Assembly (NCBI GenBank): GCA_001898235.1
Contig: MKTN01000055.1
Span: 1-64,000 of the forward strand
Direction of reading: 5' to 3'
DNA length: 64,000 nt
Source of the DNA: Gammaproteobacteria bacterium 39-13
GTDB taxonomy: Bacteria > Pseudomonadota > Gammaproteobacteria > Berkiellales > Berkiellaceae
The position numbers were made by a program, and so were the translations under genes. Of the stretch, positions 53,415-62,012 are shown piece by piece. Numbering within the stretch: the first letter of the stretch is position 1; every line of letters begins with the position of its first letter. The notes under the pieces were generated by a model. It ran no database searches and was not told the origin of the DNA. It saw nothing but the letters and a program-made list of their open reading frames with translations.

Positions 53415-53743
53415 AAACTCTCTTCAGTGTATAGTCTTCGCATCTGACATCTGAGGTAGCCTTAGGCTCGCTATCCCTGCACCAGAGTATGTTATTCAAC
53501 TAATATTTAACATGATTCATGAAAGCAATCAAGAGTGCCTAAGTTTTCAAGCAAGACAAGGACTACCTTTGATAATACCCTTCCAAGATGAATTTTTGGC
53601 GTTGTTGCCTTCTCCCTCTTCGCAATCCTCATGTATTTCGTATACACTCCGGTTGCTCAGGGGTTCGGCGCCTAGCCGAAAAATCATCTGATTTGGGTAT
53701 ATAATGCATCTTAATCATACTGTGAAATTCTCAAGGTAAGGCA
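53415..53743. other. Intergenic, no gene seen
   Basis: About 330 bases between the hydrolase and uup, divergent. It must hold both promoters; no clear structure beyond short GC-rich patches. Confidence 0.35.
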
Positions 53744-55630
53744 ATGACCATTCTCACGCTCAAAAATATCTATTTTTCTGTCGGGGTATTTCCGTTATTA
53801 GATTATGTCAATTTTGATATAGAAGCCAAGGAAAGGATTGCTTTAATTGGTCGTAATGGAGAAGGAAAATCTACCCTGCTTAAAATTTTATCTCAAGCTA
53901 TTGTTCCTGACAGCGGAGAAATTCAAAAACCACCTTATCTTAGGATTTCAAGATTAGCACAAGAATTACCCCCAGCTGAGGATATCACCGTTTATGAAGC
54001 TGTCGCCCAAGGATTGTCTGAGTTAAGCGGCCTATTAGTTCGCTATCATCAGCTAATTGAACAAACTGAAGGACATGATGATGCTTGGATGAACCAGGTA
54101 AATGAATTGCAACAACGCATTGAACAAATGGATGGCTGGCAAATTCAGCAAAGAATAGATCGTGTCATCCACGATTTAACCTTGCCTGCAAACACAAAAA
54201 TGTCTGCACTCTCAGGTGGGTGGCGTCGACGTGTGGCTTTAGCCCAAGCATTGGTCCAAGAACCTGATATTCTTTTGTTAGACGAGCCAACCAACCATTT
54301 GGATTTAACCGCAATTCAATGGTTAGAAAAGATGTTGTTAAATTATCCCAAGACATTAATTTTTATTACACACGATCGCGCATTATTACGAAAATTAGCC
54401 ACACGCATTGTTGAATTAGATAGAGGTAAAATTACTTCCTATCCACCCGATTATGATACCTATCTCGCCAGGAAAGAACAGGCGCTCATCGAAGAGGAAA
54501 GGCACAATGCACTTTTTGATAAAAAATTATCTGATGAAGAGCAATGGATAAGGCAAGGTATCAAAGCAAGGCGTACCCGTAACGAAGGTCGTGTTCGTGC
54601 TTTAAAGGCGCTGCGCGAAGAACGTGCTTTACGAAGAACAATTAAACAAAAGCCTAAATTTGAAATCAATGATCCCGTTACTTCTGGAAAAATGGTTATT
54701 CAGGCTAATGATATTTCTTTTGGTTATGATGCCAATAAACCGCTCATAAAAGATTTTTCTTTTAATATTCAACGCGGTGATAAAATTGCTATTGTTGGTC
54801 AAAATGGTAGTGGTAAAACCACGTTAATAAAGTTATTGCTTGGATTATTAACACCCACTCACGGTGTTGTCAAACATAGCCCAACCAATCAAATTGCTTT
54901 TTTTGATCAAAATCGAGAACATCTTGAAAAAGAAAACACTGTCATGGCAAATGTTGCAGCCGGTGATGACTTTATTGAAATACAAGGTAAGAAAAAGCAT
55001 GTCATTGGTTATTTGGGTGATTTCTTATTTTCACCTGCAAAATGTAGGATGCAGGTGAAAACCTTATCAGGTGGAGAACAAAATCGTTTAATGTTAGCAA
55101 AATTGTTTGCAAAACCTGCAAATGTCCTTGTATTAGATGAGCCAACCAACGATCTGGATATTGAATCTTTAGATGTATTAGAAAATTTATTATTAAATTA
55201 TCAAGGTACGGTTATCATCATTAGTCACGATAGAGAATTTATCGATAACATTGCCACGCATTGTATTGCCTTCGAAGAATCAGGGAAAATTTCTATCAAC
55301 GTAGGCGGATATAGTGATTGGTTAGAAAGGCAACGCGCTACAGCAGAAAATAAACCAAAAGCTAAAGAAAAGACAACAGCTAAAACTCAAGAAACGCAAC
55401 CTGCTAAAGCAAGTAAAAAATTAAACTTTAAAGATCAGCAAGAGCTAAAATCTTTACCTCAAAAAATTGAACAGCTCGAACAGCAAATCCAACAAGTTGA
55501 AAATTTGATGGCTCAGTCAAATTTTTATTCAAAACCTAAAGAAGAGATCCAAACAATTAATTCACAGTTGGCACAATTGAAACAAGAATTAGATAACGCG
55601 TATGAACGATGGGAATCGCTAGAGGGCTAA
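53744..55630 (+). CDS. uup: ABC-F ATPase Uup
   Basis: The 628-residue protein has two ABC domains in tandem, without membrane helices: Walker A GRNGEGKS and GQNGSGKT, signatures LSGGWRRR and LSGGEQNR, Walker B LLLDEPTNHLD and LVLDEPTNDLD, separated by an ABC-F linker rich in Arg (KARRTRNEGRVRALK). The C-terminal coiled coil (LNFKDQQELKSLPQKIEQLE, FYSKPKEE, ending YERWESLEG) identifies Uup. It acts on ribosomes or DNA structures and affects transposon excision in E. coli. The downstream prmB starts 4 bases after the stop, so they form an operon. Confidence 0.93.
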   Translation: MTILTLKNIYFSVGVFPLLDYVNFDIEAKERIALIGRNGEGKSTLLKILSQAIVPDSGEIQKPPYLRISRLAQELPPAEDITVYEAVAQGLSELSGLLVRYHQLIEQTEGHDDAWMNQVNELQQRIEQMDGWQIQQRIDRVIHDLTLPANTKMSALSGGWRRRVALAQALVQEPDILLLDEPTNHLDLTAIQWLEKMLLNYPKTLIFITHDRALLRKLATRIVELDRGKITSYPPDYDTYLARKEQALIEEERHNALFDKKLSDEEQWIRQGIKARRTRNEGRVRALKALREERALRRTIKQKPKFEINDPVTSGKMVIQANDISFGYDANKPLIKDFSFNIQRGDKIAIVGQNGSGKTTLIKLLLGLLTPTHGVVKHSPTNQIAFFDQNREHLEKENTVMANVAAGDDFIEIQGKKKHVIGYLGDFLFSPAKCRMQVKTLSGGEQNRLMLAKLFAKPANVLVLDEPTNDLDIESLDVLENLLLNYQGTVIIISHDREFIDNIATHCIAFEESGKISINVGGYSDWLERQRATAENKPKAKEKTTAKTQETQPAKASKKLNFKDQQELKSLPQKIEQLEQQIQQVENLMAQSNFYSKPKEEIQTINSQLAQLKQELDNAYERWESLEG

Positions 55631-55634
55631 GAGA

Positions 55635-56651
55635 ATGGAGAACACAAAAGATCTACAATCTTCTCTCTCTAGTAATCTACTTCGTGAAAAACGTTACAGA
55701 TCCTTTTTAGAAAAATGCGCTAATCATATGACCGTAAAGAATATAGCGCATTTCGGCTCTAAACTAATGCATCAAGAAAAATTGCATTATCATTTTTTTG
55801 AAGATCATTCATTGTTCAAGAATGCTTTGTATTTAACTTTTTTCTCCTTAAATTTGCCATATGAATACCAAGACTCAAAATATTTAAAGCGAAAAATATC
55901 AAAAGAAGAAGCCATAAGCATTCTAAAATTATTTGAACGTCGAATTTCTGAAAGAGTGCCAGTACAATATATCACTCATGAAGCTTATTATTCAGGATAT
56001 AAATTTTTCGTTAATAAAAATGTATTAGTCCCACGCTCCTTAATGAATAGTCAATTTGAAGATTTTTTAAGCCATGTACATTGGGAAAATTATCGTGTTT
56101 TAGATTTGTGCACTGGTTCTGGATGTATAGGAATTACGCTGGCGTTATTAAATCCCAACATAAAAGTCGATTTAGTCGATATTTCTTCTGATGCATTAGA
56201 GGTTGCATCAGCGAATGTTAAGTATTATGGCTTGCAAGATAGAGTAAGGTGCATACAAAGCGATTTATTTACGAACCTTCATGATAAATATGATTTAATT
56301 ATCACGAACCCTCCTTATGTTCCTGAAATTGAATACGCAGAACAACCTCTTGAAGTAAAAAATGAACCTAAGATTGCTTTAGTCGCAGGAAAAGATGGGT
56401 TAGATATTCTTCATCAAATTTTGACTCAAGCTAAAAAATATCTCAATCCCAATGGAATGTTAATCGCAGAAGTAGGCTATTCTGCCGCAATTACTTTAAA
56501 GAAGAAGTATCCCAAGGTACCTTTTCAATGGAGAAAATGTAAAGGATCAAAAGATGAATCACTTCTTTATAAAATTACAGAATTTCTTATCCAATGGACA
56601 CCACTGTTAGATAGTATTTTCTTGTGTGAGGCGAAGGGATTGCCTGATTAA
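55635..56651 (+). CDS. prmB: Ribosomal protein L3 N5-glutamine methyltransferase
   Basis: The 338-residue protein has the HemK/PrmB layout: a helical N-terminal domain, SAM motif I in LDLCTGSGCIGITLA (157-171), the acidic residue in VDLVDIS, and the glutamine-methylating NPPY in ITNPPYVP (N225-Y228). It methylates a glutamine of ribosomal protein L3 during 50S assembly. The pair with uup in one operon is compact. The extra N-terminal 30 residues versus E. coli are not unusual. NPPY plus VPRS favours PrmB over PrmC. Confidence 0.92.
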   Translation: MENTKDLQSSLSSNLLREKRYRSFLEKCANHMTVKNIAHFGSKLMHQEKLHYHFFEDHSLFKNALYLTFFSLNLPYEYQDSKYLKRKISKEEAISILKLFERRISERVPVQYITHEAYYSGYKFFVNKNVLVPRSLMNSQFEDFLSHVHWENYRVLDLCTGSGCIGITLALLNPNIKVDLVDISSDALEVASANVKYYGLQDRVRCIQSDLFTNLHDKYDLIITNPPYVPEIEYAEQPLEVKNEPKIALVAGKDGLDILHQILTQAKKYLNPNGMLIAEVGYSAAITLKKKYPKVPFQWRKCKGSKDESLLYKITEFLIQWTPLLDSIFLCEAKGLPD

Positions 56652-56724
56652 ATAGAAGAAAAAATTTCACAAGAATTTATTTTGTACCATTAATGAAATT
56701 ATGCTCAACGCGAAGTGCATATTC

Positions 56725-56832
56725 GCCCCCTTTGCAAATGGGGCCGCTGCCTTTGTGGCGACTGCAGGGGGATTTATTCTATTCCCTACTTAAATCCCCC
56801 TGCGCTTCGCGCCTCCCTCTTTACAAAGAGGG
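56725..56832. repeat. Triple-hairpin intergenic element
   Basis: Three adjacent stems lie between prmB and a convergent gene: GCCCC / GGGGC near 56725-56744; a 13-bp perfect stem GCAGGGGGATTTA (56764-56776) with TAAATCCCCCTGC (56791-56803); and CCCTCTTT / AAAGAGGG (56815-56822 and 56825-56832). The layout resembles a palindromic intergenic repeat or small mobile element. Confidence 0.6.
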
Positions 56833-56884
56833 ATATTTGTTCGCTACGCTCACACAAGATCTTTTTTCTCATTTTTCGTGTGAA

Positions 56885-57574
56885 CTAATCCTCTTCCACC
56901 ATTCCTACCAATCTTATCGGCGCTTCAGTTGCGCCTTCAATTTTAATTGGCAGCGCCAAAAGATAACTATTATCTGTAGGTAACAATTTTGCATTCGCCA
57001 CATTTTCGATAATATATTTCCCTGCCCCGAGTAAAAGTTGGTGAACAGGGTATCCACTTTCGGGACGATCGGGTGACAAGGTATCAATCCCTAATCCATT
57101 AATACCACGTTCTAAGAATAACTCTGCGGCATCTTTGGAGACACAGGGAAACACTAAATCGTTTCGGTACTTTTCAGGTTCCTCCCAAAAACGATCCCAA
57201 CCGGTATAAATGAGCACAATGCCCCCAGGCAATAGCTTTCGATGTTGAGTTTCAAAATGTTTGATATCTTTCACACTCAATTCAAATGTTGCATTTGCTT
57301 GTGCACTAACATCTATTACCTGACAAGGAGCAATTAAACTAGATAAGGGAAGAGCGGCAATGCTATCTCCGCCTTGAACACAATGGGCAGGCGCATCTAA
57401 GTGCGTCCCCATACCTGCTTCCATCACAATTTGGTGATTGCGAAAAGATGTTTGCATGGAATTGTTTGCATAATCTTTGAGGAGTTCGAGATTAAATCCA
57501 CAATTACCATTCCATGAAGGAATGGTTGGGTCAAGCGAATGCGTCAGATCTAAAAATTTAAATTTGTTTTTCAT
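56885..57574 (-). CDS. Cyclase family protein (kynurenine formamidase-like)
   Basis: The 229-residue protein belongs to the PF04199 cyclase family. The metal-binding signature H-x-G-T-H-x-D-x-P-x-H is present as GMGTHLDAPAHCVQGG, with DLTHSLDPTIP at the start and GINGLGIDTLSPD and HQLLLGAGKYIIENV later. Members hydrolyse formylkynurenine or related amides with Zn or Mn. The ATG at 57574 opens the family-typical start; a longer reading would add 40 unrelated residues. No kynurenine genes are nearby, so the substrate is open. Confidence 0.9.
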   Translation of the reverse strand: MKNKFKFLDLTHSLDPTIPSWNGNCGFNLELLKDYANNSMQTSFRNHQIVMEAGMGTHLDAPAHCVQGGDSIAALPLSSLIAPCQVIDVSAQANATFELSVKDIKHFETQHRKLLPGGIVLIYTGWDRFWEEPEKYRNDLVFPCVSKDAAELFLERGINGLGIDTLSPDRPESGYPVHQLLLGAGKYIIENVANAKLLPTDNSYLLALPIKIEGATEAPIRLVGMVEED

Positions 57575-57724
57575 AACTAGAAAATAAAAAACTTTTTTTG
57601 TGTAGAGTATTTTATAATCAATCGAGTCACGACGAAAAGTGGATCTAGGCGCCACCATAGGTTGGACGCCTGACACTTTTTGTGTGCGTAACAAAGGATG
57701 GACATAGCACTTAAGGGATCCAAG

Positions 57725-58423
57725 ATGCTAGCAAAACATATCGTTTTTTTACCTGGGTTAGGTACAGATGAAAGACTATTTAATGAACAACTCACTGAAT
57801 TAAAGAAAAAGTATACAACGCATGTTATTGTGTGCGATCAACATACTAATGTCTCTGATCATGCGGAGTTTGTGCTAAAGCAAGCGCCTAAAAATTTTGT
57901 GTTAGTTGGGCATTCCTTTGGCGGCTGGGTAGCACAGTGGATGGCAATCAAAGCGCCTGAGAGAGTTTCTCATTTGATACTCATTGGCACAGGAACAGGG
58001 TATTTGACTCCTGAACTCAAAGCAACATTTACCGAAATGCTTGATGCCTTTCAAAACAATGCACAAGTTTCTTTTTTTGATAAAATCCGTCCACAAACAG
58101 TATCAAGAAAAAAAATCAAAGATGAAAAATTAATGGGGACATTAAAATCAATGTCTTCAGAATTTTCAGTGCAAGGACTCATTAATCAAGCATTAACCGA
58201 TTTGCAAGGAGGCGATACAACTGAAGAGCTGCCCAATATTATCGCCAGAACACTGCTTATTCATGGTCAAGAAGATAAATTCTATGAAAATGATATGCAA
58301 GTTATCAATGAAAAAATTCCAAATTCTAACTATATTGAAATTCCTGATTGTGGTCATATGTTACCGTTAGAAAAAGGAAAAACAATTTCTACGCTGATTA
58401 AATTATGGATCAACATGAATTAA
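57725..58423 (+). CDS. Alpha/beta hydrolase
   Basis: The 232-residue protein has FLPGLGTDERLF as the oxyanion loop, the nucleophile in VGHSFGGWVAQWMA, the acid in LIHGQEDKFY and the His in PDCGHMLPLEK, a full triad in order. It resembles small esterases, BioH-like in length. The ATG at 57725 is preferred because AAGGGATCC lies just before it. It is divergent from the cyclase gene. Confidence 0.9.
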   Translation: MLAKHIVFLPGLGTDERLFNEQLTELKKKYTTHVIVCDQHTNVSDHAEFVLKQAPKNFVLVGHSFGGWVAQWMAIKAPERVSHLILIGTGTGYLTPELKATFTEMLDAFQNNAQVSFFDKIRPQTVSRKKIKDEKLMGTLKSMSSEFSVQGLINQALTDLQGGDTTEELPNIIARTLLIHGQEDKFYENDMQVINEKIPNSNYIEIPDCGHMLPLEKGKTISTLIKLWINMN

Positions 58424-58622
58424 TCTGGTCTAGATAGAGTTGAAAGCCACCACTAGATGGCATTCAACTCTATAGATCCTCTTTCCAATCATGAGCATAT
58501 ACACTTAAATAAATAAACCAAAATAAGCTGTATATTTAAAAAGCACCGCTTATACGAATCATCCTCTTTCTCAAGATCTGCTATAACTTAAACAAGCGCA
58601 TAACAAGCTAGCAGATATTTGT

Positions 58623-59807
58623 ATGGTATTTTCCTTAGCAAAAAACCAAAGCTATGATAGAAGAGTTCGCCTAACAAGCTGTTACCTATCACTATGCTTG
58701 TTCAGTATTTCTTTACCAGTCTCAGCAGAAGACACTCTTATCTTTCCTAACGCTTGTACTCAAGGTAAACAAATTACTATTGCAGCAATGGGCGATCTAT
58801 TACTGCACCGTCCATTACAGCTCAAAGCTGCCCAATCTGGATATGACAGCCTTTGGTCAAAGATTACACCTTTTCTTCAATCTGCAGATATTGTTTATGC
58901 CAATCTAGAAGGTCCCATTGCACCGGGAATAAACAAAAATGGAAAAGAAGTAGACGATCCTCTTAAATGGGATTTGAATGTATATTCAGATTTTCCAATG
59001 TTTAATTATCATCCTAGTCTGGCGCAAAGTTTGAAAACCAGCGGATTTACCATCGTTTCGACAGCGAATAATCACACCTTAGATCGCTATTCAATTGGAA
59101 TAGATAAAACCATTCAAACCCTCGACAAGGCAGGAATATATCATGTGGGAACACGTAGCAAAGGAACCGAACAGCCTTGGTTTAAAATCGTTGAGCGCCA
59201 AGGCTTTAAAATTGCCTGGTTAGCCTGCACTGAGCATACAAACGGTTTCGATGACAAACATCATCAAGTGTTACATTGTAATAAAAAAGAAGATCGCCAG
59301 CTAATTCTTAAAACTATACAAGAATTAAAAACACAAGTGGATGCCATTGTGATCTCGCCTCATTGGGGAGAAGAATACCATGAGTATCCAAATAAATCAC
59401 AAACTGCCTTTGCAACACAAGTATTAGATGCAGGCGCAACAGCCGTTATTGGTTCTCATCCCCATGTTTTACAACCAGTCAAAAAGTATATCACTAAAGA
59501 TAACCGAGCTACCTTAATAAGCTATTCTTTAGGAAATTTTGTAAGTTTCCAAGGTTCTCAACGAACCAGAAGCACAATGATTTTATTATTAGGATTAACC
59601 AAAACAACCAATGGCACTATTATTAACGGCGTTCGATTTGTGCCTTTATTTATGCAAAATCGCTCCGGTACCTCCAACATCCATATTGCACCAATATCTG
59701 CTCAAAATCGCGATTGGATGTCTTATCAAATTATTTCTCGAAACATACCATCTGGCAACGCTTTATTCTCACCTAAATTAATTACAAATCCAGAATGCTT
59801 CAAATAA
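58623..59807 (+). CDS. CapA-family exported metallophosphatase-like protein
   Basis: The 394-residue protein has an N-terminal signal peptide (about residues 18-36, ending PVSAEDT) and then a CapA/PgsA domain: ITIAAMGDLLLHRPL, YANLEGPI, VSTANNHTLDRY, ISPHWGEEYHE, TAVIGSHPHVLQPV and ISYSLGNFVSF, with Asp, Asn and His metal ligands in order. Family members act in poly-gamma-glutamate or cell-envelope processes as calcineurin-fold enzymes. No capB or capC gene is adjacent, so a stand-alone envelope phosphatase is likelier. The start is weakly supported: there is no clear ribosome site. Confidence 0.88.
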   Translation: MVFSLAKNQSYDRRVRLTSCYLSLCLFSISLPVSAEDTLIFPNACTQGKQITIAAMGDLLLHRPLQLKAAQSGYDSLWSKITPFLQSADIVYANLEGPIAPGINKNGKEVDDPLKWDLNVYSDFPMFNYHPSLAQSLKTSGFTIVSTANNHTLDRYSIGIDKTIQTLDKAGIYHVGTRSKGTEQPWFKIVERQGFKIAWLACTEHTNGFDDKHHQVLHCNKKEDRQLILKTIQELKTQVDAIVISPHWGEEYHEYPNKSQTAFATQVLDAGATAVIGSHPHVLQPVKKYITKDNRATLISYSLGNFVSFQGSQRTRSTMILLLGLTKTTNGTIINGVRFVPLFMQNRSGTSNIHIAPISAQNRDWMSYQIISRNIPSGNALFSPKLITNPECFK

Positions 59808-59825
59808 GAATATTGATAGCGCATA

Positions 59826-60893
59826 TCATAATTTAGCTGGAACTTTAGGGACTAGTTTAACCTTACAAATATCAGCAACAATTTTTTTTGCATTTTCAGT
59901 GCCATCTGAAATAACAACTGTGGGCTGATCTTCCGGAGGAATTCCCCCAATATAGAGACCAGGAATTTCACTTAAACCATTTTTCAACAAAGGCGCTTTG
60001 GTTCCTTTGTCCAATTTCAGGACATTACCCAAAATCTCAAATGAACAAGTGTAGCCAGTAGCAAAAATAAATACATTATATTGCTTGATAGAAAGTGAAT
60101 GTTCTTGTTTTCGCTGGATAAATTTGAGTGTTTGATTGTCGTAAGACAAAAACCGTCCATGATTTTTTAAACCTTGCTGTTCTAGATCTGCCAGGGTTGG
60201 AACGATTTTAGACTGCTTCCTTTTTGCGTATAAATGTTGATTTCTCAAAACAATCTCTTCACTAGTATAACCACATGCAAGTTCTACCTTAAAACCATTG
60301 CTCATAATGTCTTGTGTAATGCTCAATGCAGTTACACCACTGCCTACTACTAAAATTCTGTCTGTTGACCGAAACTGCGCAGTTGAACGATAGTCTTGGC
60401 TATGCATCACTTGAATATCTTCTCGCTGCTGCAGCAATGCTGCATCCAAAGGTAATTTACGCTCATGCCTAGGTCCAATGCAACAAATTACGTTTTTACA
60501 AACATAAACGGAAGTGAGTGTTTCAACTTCAAATTTATCTAGTCCATTTTTTTGAACCCGAATCACGGGCGATAGATATTGAATAGGCAGCTCGTTACTC
60601 CTAGCATACTCCTTAAAAAAACTAATCATTTGATCACGCGTTGGATGGATGTTTTTGTCAGAATCTTGATAAAAATCCGCTCCTGGCATATCAATCTCAT
60701 CAAGTGACATAGCCAATCGATAATTGTCCCATAACGCATACCAACTTGAGGCAACATGCTCAGTTTTTTCAAGCAAAACATGGGGAACACCCTGTTGCTT
60801 TAATAAAAAGCTTGCAGCTAATCCTGTAGGCCCGGATCCAATAACCACCGTGTGAATAGACTGCCATTGTTTATTTTGATAAAGGTAATACAT
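59826..60893 (-). CDS. Flavin-containing monooxygenase-like oxidoreductase
   Basis: The 355-residue protein has the FAD-binding VVIGSGPTGLAASFLLKQQG near residue 20, the FMO/BVMO-like context SSWYALWDNYRLAMS after it, a second Rossmann GSGVTALSIT for NADPH, and FATGYT near the end. It probably oxidises a small N-, S- or keto-substrate with NADPH and O2. The ATG at 60893 follows GAGGGTGAG; a longer reading uses TTG. The substrate is unknown. Confidence 0.85.
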   Translation of the reverse strand: MYYLYQNKQWQSIHTVVIGSGPTGLAASFLLKQQGVPHVLLEKTEHVASSWYALWDNYRLAMSLDEIDMPGADFYQDSDKNIHPTRDQMISFFKEYARSNELPIQYLSPVIRVQKNGLDKFEVETLTSVYVCKNVICCIGPRHERKLPLDAALLQQREDIQVMHSQDYRSTAQFRSTDRILVVGSGVTALSITQDIMSNGFKVELACGYTSEEIVLRNQHLYAKRKQSKIVPTLADLEQQGLKNHGRFLSYDNQTLKFIQRKQEHSLSIKQYNVFIFATGYTCSFEILGNVLKLDKGTKAPLLKNGLSEIPGLYIGGIPPEDQPTVVISDGTENAKKIVADICKVKLVPKVPAKL

Positions 60894-61144
60894 CTCACCC
60901 TCTAACAAGTTAACCAACTAATTTATAAGGTTACCCACAATTTTTGTGGATAAAACTGTGCATGAATACATAGGGAGCTTATTATAGTTAAATCTTCAAC
61001 GCATGGTTAATTTTTGAACAACGAAATAAACAAGGCATACGAGAGTCAGCTTGCTTTAGACTAGATAATCGGTACTAAGAATAGAAATGGTGTGTAGCTA
61101 TGGCTGTCTCATCAAAGATCATATTGTCTATTGATGTAAAGAGT

Positions 61145-61172
61145 AAAAAGAGAAAGGCCCCCTCACGGGGGC
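61145..61172 (-). terminator. Terminator of tandem GG-leader pair
   Basis: Read on the minus strand, GCCCCC-GTGA-GGGGGC is followed by a T-rich tract; plus-strand arms are 61157-61162 and 61167-61172. It lies 13 bases past the stop codon of the second peptide gene (61185), so the pair ends here. Confidence 0.85.
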
Positions 61173-61184
61173 ACAGCGAATGAT

Positions 61185-61424
61185 CTATTTATGGGTGATA
61201 ACAAAATCACCTACAGTAATAGACTGAAGAGGCATACCATTAAAACTGTCGGCATTAGTGGTCAATGTATTAGCAAGACTTGCTGCATCTAATTGTCCTG
61301 TTAACAATAAACCTAATAAACCTGAGAAAGCGGAAACATCAGCATCAGGAACATTTGCCGTTATGCTAACAGAAACATCACCACCAGATACTTGATTCAT
61401 TTCATTTGAGTTTAACACTTTCAT
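61185..61424 (-). CDS. Double-glycine leader peptide 4 (tandem paralogue B)
   Basis: The precursor is 79 residues. The 15-residue leader MKVLNSNEMNQVSGG carries Leu4, Glu8 and VSGG. The core (64 residues) starts DVSVSITANVPDADVSAF, has a Leu-rich amphipathic middle (LLGLLLTGQLDAASLANTL) and ends near SITVGDFVITHK. It is clearly related to the upstream gene at 61484 (NVP-x-AD, TGQL, SF-x2-MP and SI recur in order). AAGGAGATCAAG precedes the ATG. The core has no Cys. The role is unknown; the two may act as a pair. Confidence 0.8.
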   Translation of the reverse strand: MKVLNSNEMNQVSGGDVSVSITANVPDADVSAFSGLLGLLLTGQLDAASLANTLTTNADSFNGMPLQSITVGDFVITHK

Positions 61425-61483
61425 CTTGATCTCCTTTTTCTTTTATCACTGTAACAAACAAATCATAAGTTTTTCATGCTGCT

Positions 61484-61714
61484 TTAATTTGGCGCAATTA
61501 AAATAGAGGTAACAGGCATACTATCAAAACTCGATGCCGAGGAAGATAAAGCATTCGAAAAAGTATCTAAATTTAATTGCCCGGTAAATAATTTAACGAG
61601 TAAGTCTTGAATAACAGGTAAATCAGCTGTAGGCACATTAACATCTAGTGTTATGTTAAACCCATTAGTTCCACCACTCACCACTGATAGATCGTCTTGA
61701 GATAAACCTCGCAT
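61484..61714 (-). CDS. Double-glycine leader peptide 5 (tandem paralogue A)
   Basis: The precursor is 76 residues. The leader MRGLSQDDLSVVSGG is 15 residues with Leu4, Asp8 and VSGG. The core begins TNGFNITLDVNVPTADLP and continues LLVKLFTGQLNLDTFSNAL, ending SILIAPN. It shares positional motifs with gene 4, 59 bases downstream. AAGGAGGATAG lies ahead of the ATG. Both genes precede one terminator, so they are likely co-transcribed from a promoter beyond 61714. Paired related peptides suggest a two-peptide system. Confidence 0.8.
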   Translation of the reverse strand: MRGLSQDDLSVVSGGTNGFNITLDVNVPTADLPVIQDLLVKLFTGQLNLDTFSNALSSSASSFDSMPVTSILIAPN

Positions 61715-62012
61715 TTATCTATCCTCCTTATCAAGCTAAACAGACTGTATAAAAGCACGATTAGATAAAATTGTGCAAGCAACTAAATCCTTGCTTAATT
61801 CTATACATTTGATTTTGCGTGGCACAATTTATAAAGTTACATAGGTTGTATAATAAATTGATTAGACTGGATAATACGAATACGCATCAGGCTACAAAAC
61901 CTTACCTTAGCCAAAAATAACTTCTTTATACATTTGCAGTCATTATTTTTATACAGTATTTCACCGTATATACTTAATGAGGAGAAAATAGAGCGGATTT
62001 CACCTTAATCAT

